A DNA stretch of 64,000 nucleotides from Candidatus Fibrimonadaceae bacterium. Its GTDB lineage: Bacteria > Fibrobacterota > Fibrobacteria > Fibrobacterales > Fibrobacteraceae. This document shows positions 52,141 to 60,135 of the stretch, in pieces (position 1 is the stretch's first letter; each line of letters opens with the position of its first letter). The notes under the pieces were generated by a model. That model was not told the origin of the DNA. It was given only the letters and a program-made list of their open reading frames with translations, and did no database searches. Where the stretch lies: NCBI GenBank assembly GCA_031281265.1, contig JAITFO010000025.1, forward strand, positions 1-64,000. Direction: 5' to 3'. Position numbers and translations under genes: made by a program.

Positions 52141-52860
52141 GTGTATGATCCTACTTATATGATGATTATTCTGCTGGGACTTGTTCTTTCTGGCGTTGCG
52201 GCTTTTATGGTGAAAAGCCGTTTTAAAAAAGGCGAGAAAATCCCTATTTCCAGCGGTTATACGGGAGCACAGGTTGCGGAGCAAATTTTGCGCAGCATGG
52301 GCATAACCGATGTGAGCATACATCAACACAGCGGATTTCTCTCCGACCATTACAACCCCCTGAACAAAACTCTGAATTTAAGCCCGGCGGTTTATAACGG
52401 GCGTTCAGCCGCTTCCGCAGGCGTTGCCGCACACGAAGTGGGGCACGCAATTCAACACGCCCAGCATTACTTTCCAATGTGGGTTCGCTCGGCTATAGTG
52501 CCCGTTGCAAATATAGGGAGCAATCTTGGGCCGTGGCTCGTTATAATAGGCATTATGCTCGGAGCAGGTGCGGAAATAGATACCGGAATGGGTTATTGGC
52601 TCGCGGTTTTGGGCGTTGCGCTATTTGCCGCGGCAACCGCATTCACGCTGGTAACCGTTCCTGTTGAGTTTGATGCTTCTGCAAGGGCAAAGCATCAGCT
52701 GCAAAGCTTAGGCATAGTTAAACAAGGTGCCGAAACAAACGCTGTTTCTTCGGTTTTAACCGCTGCTGGCTTAACTTATGTGGCCGCAGCCATCATCTCT
52801 GTTTTTAACCTGATATATTGGGCACATAGAGCTGGTTTGATAGGTGGAAAAAGAAACTAA
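52141..52860 (+). CDS. YugP-family membrane zinc metallopeptidase
   Basis: A 239-aa integral membrane protein of the YugP family. The helix near the N-terminus (PTYMMIILLGLVLSG) is followed by YTGAQVAEQILRSMGI, YNPLNKTLNLSP, the zinc motif HEVGHAIQHAQ and three further helices. The GTG at 52141 is 8 nt after gaggag and is favoured over the GTG at 52132, which abuts the ribosome site. The physiological substrate is unknown. It overlaps the radical SAM gene by 17 nt. Confidence 0.9.
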   Translation: MYDPTYMMIILLGLVLSGVAAFMVKSRFKKGEKIPISSGYTGAQVAEQILRSMGITDVSIHQHSGFLSDHYNPLNKTLNLSPAVYNGRSAASAGVAAHEVGHAIQHAQHYFPMWVRSAIVPVANIGSNLGPWLVIIGIMLGAGAEIDTGMGYWLAVLGVALFAAATAFTLVTVPVEFDASARAKHQLQSLGIVKQGAETNAVSSVLTAAGLTYVAAAIISVFNLIYWAHRAGLIGGKRN

Positions 52861-53725
52861 AGCTTACAAAGATTTTTTAAAAGAAATTTTCCCGCAGTTT
52901 GGGCGTGTTCGCAAAGTTGCGCTCAATGCTGGTTTTAGCTGCCCGAATTTGGATGGAACTGTAGGGAAAGGCGGTTGCGCATATTGCAACAACAACTCAT
53001 TCAGCCAAGTGGCTGCAACGGAATTACCGCTTTTGCAACAATTAGAAAGCGGGATAAAAGCCATAAAAAATAAAAATGATAAAACAGGAATTTTAGCTTA
53101 TTTTCAGAGTTACACAAACACCCACGCCCCTGTTCAAAAACTCCGCGAAATTTTTACTCCCATAATTTTGCACAGCGACGTTGCTGGTATTGCCATTGGA
53201 ACGCGCCCGGATTGCCTGCCCTCGCAAGTTGTGGAATTGCTCGCCGAGTTGAACAGCATAAAACCAATCATCGTGGAGATAGGCGTACAAACCGCAAACG
53301 ACCAAACTTTGAAAAACATAAACAGAAACCACACTGCGGAATGTGCCCGCAAAGCGGCTCTACTTTGCAAAAATTCAAAACTCCTCACAACGGCTCATGT
53401 GATAATCGGGTTGCCGCACGAAAGTGCGGATGACTTTGCGAACACAGCAAAACTTGTCAAGGAATGTGGATTTTCCGCGGTAAAAATTCATCCTTTGCAC
53501 ATAGTTAAAGGAACTCGCTTTGAGGAAGAATACAAAGAGGGCAAAATAGAACTGATATCCTTAGCGGATTATTGCAAAGCCGCAGCGGAATTTATCCGCA
53601 TTGTTCAACCTGATATAGCCATAGAAAGAGTGAGCGGCGAATCCCCAGCCGATATGTTAATTGCCCCAGCCTGGAGCGGAGACAGAAACCGTATTTGGGA
53701 AATGATCTTGCAGTTCCCCCCTTGA
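52844..53725 (+). CDS. radical SAM protein of the TIGR01212 (YhcC) family
   Basis: A 293-aa radical SAM enzyme. The [4Fe-4S] cysteines are in FSCPNLDGTVGKGGCAYCNN, matching the unusual Cx10CxxC spacing of the YhcC-like family. GIAIGTRPDC, EIGVQTANDQTL, HVIIGLPHES and HPLHIVKGT are the conserved barrel blocks. The reaction is unknown to me. The GTG start lies within the end of the protease gene. A hairpin terminator follows immediately. Confidence 0.92.
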   Translation: MEKETKAYKDFLKEIFPQFGRVRKVALNAGFSCPNLDGTVGKGGCAYCNNNSFSQVAATELPLLQQLESGIKAIKNKNDKTGILAYFQSYTNTHAPVQKLREIFTPIILHSDVAGIAIGTRPDCLPSQVVELLAELNSIKPIIVEIGVQTANDQTLKNINRNHTAECARKAALLCKNSKLLTTAHVIIGLPHESADDFANTAKLVKECGFSAVKIHPLHIVKGTRFEEEYKEGKIELISLADYCKAAAEFIRIVQPDIAIERVSGESPADMLIAPAWSGDRNRIWEMILQFPP

Positions 53726-53754
53726 ACGAAGATTTTTAAACAAAATCTCCGTTC
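53724..53754. terminator. hairpin terminator after the radical SAM gene
   Basis: Arms GAACGAAGATTTT and AAAATCTCCGTTC pair with one mismatch around a 5-nt loop. The arm itself is T-rich rather than followed by a long T tract. It overlaps the stop region of the gene. Confidence 0.55.
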
Positions 53755-53756
53755 CT

Positions 53757-53792
53757 CCCCCCGTTTTTTCCGCCCGCAGGGCTAACGGGGGG
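53757..53792. terminator. second GC-rich hairpin between convergent genes
   Basis: CCCCCCGTT and AACGGGGGG pair around an 18-nt loop. It lies 10 nt from the end of the minus-strand lipoprotein gene. Without a U-run its role as a terminator is uncertain. Confidence 0.4.
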
Positions 53793-53802
53793 AATGCTAA
53801 CA

Positions 53803-54612
53803 TTATTGTGCCGGTGCCGTAGGTGCAGGTGCGGGCGGCGGTGGTGGTGCGGCAGCAGCGGGTGCCGGAGCTGGCGCAGGTTTAGGTGCCGGTGCCGTAG
53901 GGGCAGGTGCGGGTGGCGGTGGTGCCGGATGCGCCGCCGCAGGTGCGGGTGGCGGTGGTGCCGGATGTGCCGCCGCAGGTGCGGGCGGCGGTGGTGGTAC
54001 CGGATGCGCGGCCGTTGGGGCAACCGTTGGGGCAGCTCCCTGTGGCTGCCCTTGTGGCGGCGGTGCCGCAGGTTTTACGCCCTGAAGGTTGCTGAATATC
54101 TTGCTGAATTCCTTGAAAGAGTTGTTTACCTTTTGTTCATCGGAGATATTCGTGTTATAACCCGAATTTGGATCCAAAACTATGTTGCCGTTTAAATCGC
54201 GGATAAAAACCTTTTTATCGGGGCCTTCGGTCACAATAGCGGAGAGAACAGCCCCTTTTAATACCTTTATCTGCATAACATCTTTTCTGCTACCCCAAAC
54301 ATCGGCTTTATTTGCCAAGCTAGGTTTCTGTTCGCTTGCCGTGCCCCAAGATTTGATAAAAGTTGTGCTGTCGTAGACTGCCACGGCATAGAGCGTTGGT
54401 CTGTAGTTGTAGTAATATATGTTGGTGTCGCCTACAATTTCAACGAGGGTCGGGAGGCCAGCCTTTTCAACCCATTGCTCTATGGGCATATCTCTGAGAG
54501 CCATCACATCTCGCTCGTCTATCCAGTTTTCTTTTAAACCAATCTGCTGAGAAACGCAGGCAAAAAATAAACTTGCCGTTAAAACAACAATGGGGAATTT
54601 AATTTTATTCAT
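53803..54612 (-). CDS. lipoprotein with Pro/Ala-repeat tail
   Basis: A 269-aa predicted lipoprotein (lipobox LFFAC at about residues 15-19). The folded part (about 25-180) starts QIGLKENWIDERDVMALRD, has GDTNIYYYNYRPTLYAV and VFIRDLNGNIVLDPNSG, and is not recognised. The last ~85 residues are Pro/Ala/His repeats (PPPPAPAAAHPA units) encoded by 36-bp tandem repeats, likely an extended spacer across the periplasm or wall. A palindromic repeat (54029-54052) encodes part of this tail. The start is leaderless by prediction. Confidence 0.78.
   Translation of the reverse strand: MNKIKFPIVVLTASLFFACVSQQIGLKENWIDERDVMALRDMPIEQWVEKAGLPTLVEIVGDTNIYYYNYRPTLYAVAVYDSTTFIKSWGTASEQKPSLANKADVWGSRKDVMQIKVLKGAVLSAIVTEGPDKKVFIRDLNGNIVLDPNSGYNTNISDEQKVNNSFKEFSKIFSNLQGVKPAAPPPQGQPQGAAPTVAPTAAHPVPPPPPAPAAAHPAPPPPAPAAAHPAPPPPAPAPTAPAPKPAPAPAPAAAAPPPPPAPAPTAPAQ
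53906..53977. repeat. 36-bp tandem repeats coding the Pro/Ala tail
   Basis: Two near-identical 36-bp units (one mismatch) at 53906-53941 and 53942-53977, with a diverged third from 53978. Each encodes one 12-residue Pro/Ala/His unit. Copy number probably varies between strains. Confidence 0.8.
54029..54052. repeat. short GGGGCAGC palindrome in the lipoprotein gene
   Basis: GGGGCAGC and GCTGCCCT arms around an 8-nt loop. About 21 of 25 positions match the core of the palindrome at 21280-21327, so the two look like copies of one dispersed element. Confidence 0.55.
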
Positions 54613-54619
54613 GGCAATG

Positions 54620-54625
54620 AATATA
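54620..54625 (-). promoter_or_regulatory. TATATT -10-like box of the Pro/Ala lipoprotein (leaderless)
   Basis: TTTACTATATT is followed by 7 nt and the ATG at 54612. It directly follows the hairpin that ends the upstream giant gene. Confidence 0.6.
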
Positions 54626-54631
54626 GTAAAT

Positions 54632-54646
54632 CCCCCCTTGGGGGGG
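54632..54646 (-). terminator. C/G hairpin after the first fibro-slime gene
   Basis: On the minus strand CCCCCC, AA and GGGGGG form a tight hairpin followed by ATTTACTATATT, so a short T-rich tract merges with the next promoter. The loop is small, which makes the exact fold uncertain. Confidence 0.45.
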
Positions 54647-54654
54647 AAGCTATA

Positions 54655-57600
54655 TTACTGTTTTAATTTCGTGCGCTTTACGCCGTGCATCTCAACCTTC
54701 TTTTCGATTTCGTCTCTTCTCTGTAGCCCTGTGGCGGGAGTAGTGAATTCCCAGCGGAAATCATATATGCCAACATAAGCACCGGAGCCTACAAAGCGAC
54801 CTTTCGTGTCCTTCATATCCCAAGCGATGTAGAATTGGCTACGGTTATCCTTGCAAGAAGGCTCTCCCTTATCGCCTATCGGGAAAATTGCGTCGTTGCA
54901 CTTTATGCCATTGGGGAAGATGTTGTCTGCCACGTAAAGTCCAAGGTTGGTGTGGAAGAATGCCCTAGGATAAATAGTGATGTCTTTATCAGGTACATCC
55001 AAACCAGAAAGCTCGTTGAGTATATCGGGGTTGAACACCATACCGATAGTTCCCGGATACTTTTCCTTGATGCAATCGATTTTGCACTCTGGAGGAACAG
55101 GGAGCAACTCTATTGGCCTGTCTTTGTTGAACAGGTTAGCATAATCGTTAGGATTGCCGTTGCTGTTATCCTTCAAAGTCTCTTTTATCTTATCCGTGTA
55201 ATAATTCGGATAATTCGGGTCAATCTCACCGATGGGCAATTTTTCTGGAGTAAAGGGCTTGCGACCCTCTAACTTCCTGCCATCTTCTTCTGGATTTGGC
55301 GCGTTGCCGTTGAGATCCGCAAGAATGGTTCTTCCAAAGCCGTCATAACCCTTCCCAAGGGCTGCGAATTTAACCGAGTCTCCGGGCATTGGGGTGCCAG
55401 ATTTATTACCCGTACCGTCATTGTAGCGGTCAAAGGTAAAGAGAGCTGTGGAATCACCCTTTTCGGATGGACGCAATTGACTGATGCCGTACCTCACGCT
55501 GTTCGCAGTTGGTATGGCTGAACCTCTAAGGATATCCCAAGCGGGATTGTCATTACCTTCGATAAGCTTATAGGCAAATGGATTTCTCAGCTCATCATCA
55601 CTTGGGCTGGCTACGCTTATCTTGACCGGTTCGGAGAACACGAGAGACACCCTATCGCGGCACGGATTTAAACTACTAGCACCGCAACCTTCCAAATCGC
55701 CAGCTAAATACATAGCACTTACAACTACGGCTGGTATCTTATCTTCTATAGCAGGGGTCGGGGAGATAGTGACTTCCCCTTTGTTGGTTGTAAAAGATAT
55801 CCAGTAGGATATCGTTCCCTTTTCGCTCCTTGTTAGCACGTCCTTGCTGAAACGCACACTAGGTTCACCAGCTGGACCTTTATCGAGTACTATGGTATCC
55901 CTTACATTCTTCCAATCGCTTGTGCTGATAGGATTTTTGAAATATGGTGCCCAATACGCACGGTTGGCAGCAGTGTCTTTAACAGCCAGATATGCTTTTT
56001 TGGTTTCGTCCCATACGCCTTTGCCATAAAGAACCACGTGGGATGTGTCCCATTTCACTTCTATAACGTTTGGAAGGCTATCTCGTTTAAAGCCTTGGTT
56101 ATAAGCTATCACAACTCTATCGCCTACACCATCGCCATCCATGTCAAATATCTGCACGCTTTCTGGAACTGGAACCGGAGGTTCCTCGAACTGAAGTTCG
56201 GTCCAATTGATTTTAGACACGCCGCTTACGCCCTGCACGGTAATATCAGCAAAGTTGGGGTCTTGCACCGTCCTTCTGCCAGCTATATCCAAAGTCGCTT
56301 CTCCGTTCACTATATTTAACCCCTGAGAAGTTATGAGCTGACCGTCTATTTGTGTGGGAGCAGTTGGACTCCCCGTTGCTTTTGCTGTAAGAGAAAGTGG
56401 GTAATTGCAAGTGGTACAGGTTTTGCCATCTCGTTGCGCCCGCAGATGGAGCTTTATAGACTGACCCACCCATATAGCTGCTGGGGAACCCTCTATCATT
56501 TTCACGCCGCTCTCCGGATCGTTATCGATATTCCACACGCTACCCTTGTTTGCGCCAGCTGCTAATGCAGCACCACCTAGTGCTTTTGTCCATTGTAGCT
56601 GTGGAACTAAGGATGTCAAAGTGACTCGTTCATCAGCAGCTCTGCCGCTGACATTTATGTAATAATTATCGGAATCAATTTGCTGGTCGTAATCTCCGGT
56701 CACCCAAAGGACAAGCACACCGGGTACAGAGCCGGAATTAGGTTTAGGCGCTCCGCCGTTGCCACCGGGTATTGTGAATGTAGTGGAATTCAAATCAACC
56801 GGAGATGTGCCTAAGGAATCATAAGATGCCCACAATCTGTTTCCATTATGATTATTGGTTGAGGTCAACTTAAAGCTCTGACCACCTACCTCATTAGCCA
56901 AGCCATTTACATCAAAACGGGTAGCCGTTGTTTGATTGCCGTCTGAGATGCAGATTGGAACCCATTCGCCAGTTAATGCGGTAGCGGGATTCTTGCATCT
57001 ATCTAAAATTTTGGATTCGGTTGGCTCCGATACCCATATATCACCCCAAGCCATTCTGATGCTCGACTTGCCTTGGATAATTCCTACTCTGTCGTCCTCT
57101 ACTCCCGTGATTCTTGGGTCTATCACTTTTACATACAGATACCACGTGCCAGTTAAACCATTGACTAGTTCGTTGTTGATCTTAGCGTTTCCGGTTTTTG
57201 TATTGACCGTTACACCGCCATAGCACCTGAGTTCTCCGGGGACTCCAGTTGCGGTGCAGGTTGTACTATTCAAATCATATACCACAGACCCGCTACGGTT
57301 CCTGATATAAAATGCAATTGTTGAGCTTAAATCGGTTTTGTCGCCGCACAGTGTTTGCGGGCCTGTACTGCCACTGGCAACCGCAGCGCAATTTCCAGAA
57401 CCGCCATCCTGCTGTATGCAGACATCGGCTCCACCGCTACCTTTTGCATCGCCTTTTAATATAATACCGCTCTGCTGAGAGAAATACATATTGGTGGTTA
57501 TACGCACATTGCTACCGGGCGCACGGCGGTCGCAGAAGAATATGTTCAACGCGTATTTTTCGCCCTCTACAAGCCTTGTGGGCTTGCTTATGGTATCCAG

Positions 57601-59310
57601 TTTTATATACCCCGGAGCTGGCATGTGGTTGCCGCCCAAGTCAAGCACTAGCTGGTTGTTGATGAACACCCAAATATCATCATCGCCACGGAAAAAGAAC
57701 TCTTGCCCGGGCTGGTAGATAAATTCCGCAGGTGCGCTTTCAAAGCACAAAAGCCCTTTCACGTCTTTTTGTTCGGGCAACCATTCGAATTCTATCGGGT
57801 CGTTATTATCCTCTATCTCACCTTGTCTAAATGGCCTAGTACAAACTCTCTGCATTTCTGCGTTGATTTCAGCAGCGGTATTTTTGCCAGTCAAATCGCC
57901 TTGACCATAGCCAAACCAGCCCCTGTCGTAGCACCATTTAGTAGTGTCTTTTACGGCTACCCTATTGCCACTATAGGTAGTGCCTGGCAGAGAAGACAGA
58001 GGAACTTTAGAGGTTTGTCCGTTTTGTTCGATGCGGGTCACGGTATTCGGCAGGTAAAAGCCGCCTCTGGCTCCGGGGCCGCCATGCCCTACGCAGCCTT
58101 TTGTGCCTTGCCTGTCAGCCTCGTAATCCATAACCTCTCCGTCCGGGCACATATAAAAAGCATCGAATTCCCATAAGCCACTCGATTTCAGTCTTTGAAA
58201 GGGCATATCATAGCACAATTCCACATTTTGTCCCGGAGTGCTTTTAAAAGCATTTACAAAATCAGTTTCACTATCCCATTGGTAGTGGGACCTACCATCA
58301 TCTTTTCTGCAATCAGAGGGTTGCCCTTTCCACTTCATTTTTCCATCCGCACCTAGAGTTTCCTGTACATAGCCTCTACAAATACCTTCGGCATGTTTAG
58401 CGCCGCTCTCCCACCTAGAGAAAGAATTGCCTGTGGTGCCCTTAAAGTAAATTTTAGCGGCGAATTTGTAAGCGCAACGACCCGGATCTTCTACATTGGG
58501 GTCAAAAGTAGTCCAGCCTTCAATTTCGCCTTTTTGCGCTACAAAGTACAGGCTACCCGGAACGTCTTCCCCCAATCTAGCATCAAATAAATTTTTCAGG
58601 TCAAAAGGCGTAGGCCCGTCCGGACCCCAATCCATAGGGTCTTCGTCAACACCTTTAATGCCCAACTTATCTGTGCCCTTTGTTCCAAGTAGTATGCGAG
58701 CATCTCCGCTTGGAGCTGGTCTGTTGAAATAAACCACTTTATACCAGCCGCATCTATCCGGGTCAACTTCCATAGCTACCGCTGCTGCACTGCCTATTTT
58801 AAGGTATGGAACGCCAAGTACCCATTCATCCTCTTTGGGAGGGAAAAAGTAAAAGTAACGAGCATTAGGTGGCTGTGTGCTAGTGACGGTTTTGCCCGGG
58901 GTGGTTGGGTCTTCCATTATCCAAGTTCCATCTGGCCCAAAATCGGAGCATAAAAATTTAGTCCCATCAGGGCTGGAGACCAAATCTTTGGAATTTGAAT
59001 ACACAAGTTTGGTTATGGTATTGATATTTACAGTTTGGTTATTGTAAATATTTTGGTCAGAGAATACAATCTCTCTCTTAGTAGCATTATCGTTTGACAA
59101 GCCTGTCGGAAGGGTGAACTTTGTCCATTCGCCTTCTTTTACTCCAGTGATAGACTTAAATTGACCTTCCCACATTATATAACTGCTGCTGCCCCATGAG
59201 CTAGGCAGTTTAATATAAACCGTTTTGCCACTGCACTGCGCAAAGGCATCCCCTGCTAGTAGTGCCAGCAGCACAGAAAGTGTTAAAGCGATTTTTTTGA
59301 TCGAGTTCAT
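54655..59310 (-). CDS. giant secreted fibro-slime domain protein
   Basis: A 1551-aa exported protein. The ATG at 59310 follows ggagg and gives a signal peptide (about 1-25, ending DAFAQ); the ORF track begins 72 codons too early. Residues about 25-300 are beta-rich with carbohydrate-binding-like segments. A fibro-slime/PA14-like domain lies about 530-650 (PGQEFFFRGDDDIWVFINN, LDLGGNHMPAPGYI, FFCDRRAPGSNVRITTNMY). Repeated Ig-like segments follow, and the conserved end has YPRAFFHTNLGLYVADN and FYIAWDMKDTKGRFVGSGAY, finishing EMHGVKRTKLKQ. Such proteins are tied to cellulose adhesion in Fibrobacter. It is a paralogue of the gene at the window end. Confidence 0.88.
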   Translation of the reverse strand: MNSIKKIALTLSVLLALLAGDAFAQCSGKTVYIKLPSSWGSSSYIMWEGQFKSITGVKEGEWTKFTLPTGLSNDNATKREIVFSDQNIYNNQTVNINTITKLVYSNSKDLVSSPDGTKFLCSDFGPDGTWIMEDPTTPGKTVTSTQPPNARYFYFFPPKEDEWVLGVPYLKIGSAAAVAMEVDPDRCGWYKVVYFNRPAPSGDARILLGTKGTDKLGIKGVDEDPMDWGPDGPTPFDLKNLFDARLGEDVPGSLYFVAQKGEIEGWTTFDPNVEDPGRCAYKFAAKIYFKGTTGNSFSRWESGAKHAEGICRGYVQETLGADGKMKWKGQPSDCRKDDGRSHYQWDSETDFVNAFKSTPGQNVELCYDMPFQRLKSSGLWEFDAFYMCPDGEVMDYEADRQGTKGCVGHGGPGARGGFYLPNTVTRIEQNGQTSKVPLSSLPGTTYSGNRVAVKDTTKWCYDRGWFGYGQGDLTGKNTAAEINAEMQRVCTRPFRQGEIEDNNDPIEFEWLPEQKDVKGLLCFESAPAEFIYQPGQEFFFRGDDDIWVFINNQLVLDLGGNHMPAPGYIKLDTISKPTRLVEGEKYALNIFFCDRRAPGSNVRITTNMYFSQQSGIILKGDAKGSGGADVCIQQDGGSGNCAAVASGSTGPQTLCGDKTDLSSTIAFYIRNRSGSVVYDLNSTTCTATGVPGELRCYGGVTVNTKTGNAKINNELVNGLTGTWYLYVKVIDPRITGVEDDRVGIIQGKSSIRMAWGDIWVSEPTESKILDRCKNPATALTGEWVPICISDGNQTTATRFDVNGLANEVGGQSFKLTSTNNHNGNRLWASYDSLGTSPVDLNSTTFTIPGGNGGAPKPNSGSVPGVLVLWVTGDYDQQIDSDNYYINVSGRAADERVTLTSLVPQLQWTKALGGAALAAGANKGSVWNIDNDPESGVKMIEGSPAAIWVGQSIKLHLRAQRDGKTCTTCNYPLSLTAKATGSPTAPTQIDGQLITSQGLNIVNGEATLDIAGRRTVQDPNFADITVQGVSGVSKINWTELQFEEPPVPVPESVQIFDMDGDGVGDRVVIAYNQGFKRDSLPNVIEVKWDTSHVVLYGKGVWDETKKAYLAVKDTAANRAYWAPYFKNPISTSDWKNVRDTIVLDKGPAGEPSVRFSKDVLTRSEKGTISYWISFTTNKGEVTISPTPAIEDKIPAVVVSAMYLAGDLEGCGASSLNPCRDRVSLVFSEPVKISVASPSDDELRNPFAYKLIEGNDNPAWDILRGSAIPTANSVRYGISQLRPSEKGDSTALFTFDRYNDGTGNKSGTPMPGDSVKFAALGKGYDGFGRTILADLNGNAPNPEEDGRKLEGRKPFTPEKLPIGEIDPNYPNYYTDKIKETLKDNSNGNPNDYANLFNKDRPIELLPVPPECKIDCIKEKYPGTIGMVFNPDILNELSGLDVPDKDITIYPRAFFHTNLGLYVADNIFPNGIKCNDAIFPIGDKGEPSCKDNRSQFYIAWDMKDTKGRFVGSGAYVGIYDFRWEFTTPATGLQRRDEIEKKVEMHGVKRTKLKQ

Positions 59311-59434
59311 AGAACCTCCGAATATAGGTATTTTGCAGGGTATAAGCCTTTTCACAACATAAATATAGAATTTTTTCAGCAAAAACAAAGGTAAATCCTT
59401 GATTTTCAACAAAATAGGCGGTTTTACGTGATTT

Positions 59435-59608
59435 TTAGCACGTAGGCGCGCGGCGTTCCCTTGCCAACCGCCTTTTTTCTTTTGCCAATCTTTTTTTCTC
59501 AGCGTGAGCAATCGCTTTACATACAAGATCGTCTCTAATGTATTCGTGGATGTATTCCATAAATCCGTGCAAAAAACGCTGGCGGGGGGTTAGCCTCAGT
59601 GCTCTCAT
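59435..59608 (-). CDS. 57-aa basic helical protein coupled to the HEPN-like gene
   Basis: Not in the ORF track as such. ATG at 59608 overlaps the stop of the HEPN-like gene (ATGA). It encodes 57 residues: an N-terminal helix (RFLHGFMEYIHEYIRDDL) and a strongly basic coiled segment (AEKKRLAKEKRRLARERR). The overlap and helical periodicity support it as real. It could be the nucleic-acid- or partner-binding member of a two-gene module. Confidence 0.6.
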   Translation of the reverse strand: MRALRLTPRQRFLHGFMEYIHEYIRDDLVCKAIAHAEKKRLAKEKRRLARERRAPTC

Positions 59609-60054
59609 TGTGCTGCTCCTGCGGGTTCTATTCTTTTAAGTATCTCATCAACAACTTCAAAGCCTTCATCTATGACCTTAGTCATAGCGCAACAGTCATA
59701 GTAGCCTAGCAAATGAAGAGACCAGTAAACTGCGTTGAGATCTCCCAGCAACTTCTTATCCATTTTTGCCAAATGGGTTCTATAAAAATCAATGGTTCTG
59801 CTTTTGCCTTTGTTCTTGTCTTCGCTCCTATCAAAATTTTTTGGTATTTCCACGCCTTTTAGCTGCAACCAAGTATCCAAAGCCTTAAGAACGCCTCTGT
59901 ACGCTATGCCACTCGCAGAACTGACATACTTCGTCTCATCAAAATATCTGCCATTGCGGCGAGCTAATTTCAAGTCGTCTTTAGCATTGGCAATGTAGTG
60001 CATAGCTTCTTTGTAGCCTTTCTGCTTTATATGTTCCTGCTCTTTTTGAGTCAT
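59605..60054 (-). CDS. HEPN-like protein (DUF5618 type)
   Basis: A 149-aa all-helical protein. YKEAMHYIANAKDDLKLARRNGRYFDETKYVSS begins the HEPN-like bundle, AYRGVLKALDTWLQLKG is the second helix pair and YDCCAMTKVIDEGF the last. The pattern resembles DUF5618 of Bacteroidota. The catalytic HEPN RNase motif Rx4-6H is not clearly present (an R-x7-H occurs near RTIDFYRTH). It starts a two-gene operon with the 57-aa basic protein, lodged between the two giant fibro-slime genes. Confidence 0.68.
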   Translation of the reverse strand: MTQKEQEHIKQKGYKEAMHYIANAKDDLKLARRNGRYFDETKYVSSASGIAYRGVLKALDTWLQLKGVEIPKNFDRSEDKNKGKSRTIDFYRTHLAKMDKKLLGDLNAVYWSLHLLGYYDCCAMTKVIDEGFEVVDEILKRIEPAGAAQ

Positions 60055-60061
60055 ATCCGTA

Positions 60062-60067
60062 AATATA
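60062..60067 (-). promoter_or_regulatory. TATATT -10-like box of the HEPN-like gene (leaderless)
   Basis: TATATT is followed by 7 nt and the ATG at 60054. The preceding T-run is the tail of the terminator at 60073-60116, so terminator and promoter are fused. Confidence 0.6.
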
Positions 60068-60072
60068 ATAAA

Positions 60073-60116
60073 AAAATGAGGTAAGGGCGCGATTAATCAC
60101 GCCCTTACCTCATTTT
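60073..60116 (-). terminator. strong intrinsic terminator of the second fibro-slime gene
   Basis: Perfect 17-bp arms (AAAATGAGGTAAGGGCG and complement) with a 10-nt loop, followed on the minus strand by a run of T. It should also work on the plus strand. Its GGTAAGGGCG core resembles the dispersed GTAGGGGC palindromes. Confidence 0.88.
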
Positions 60117-60135
60117 GCAAACAGCTGTTGACGTA

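Noticed and set aside
53794-54195. Plus-strand 133-aa Arg/Cys/Trp-rich ORF
   Set aside because: It is the antisense shadow of the Pro/Ala repeats; the minus-strand frame has a lipobox, start and promoter.
59311-59526. Extended N-terminus of the first fibro-slime gene in the ORF track
   Set aside because: The extension overlaps the 57-aa gene and lacks signals, while the ATG at 59310 has ggagg and a signal peptide.
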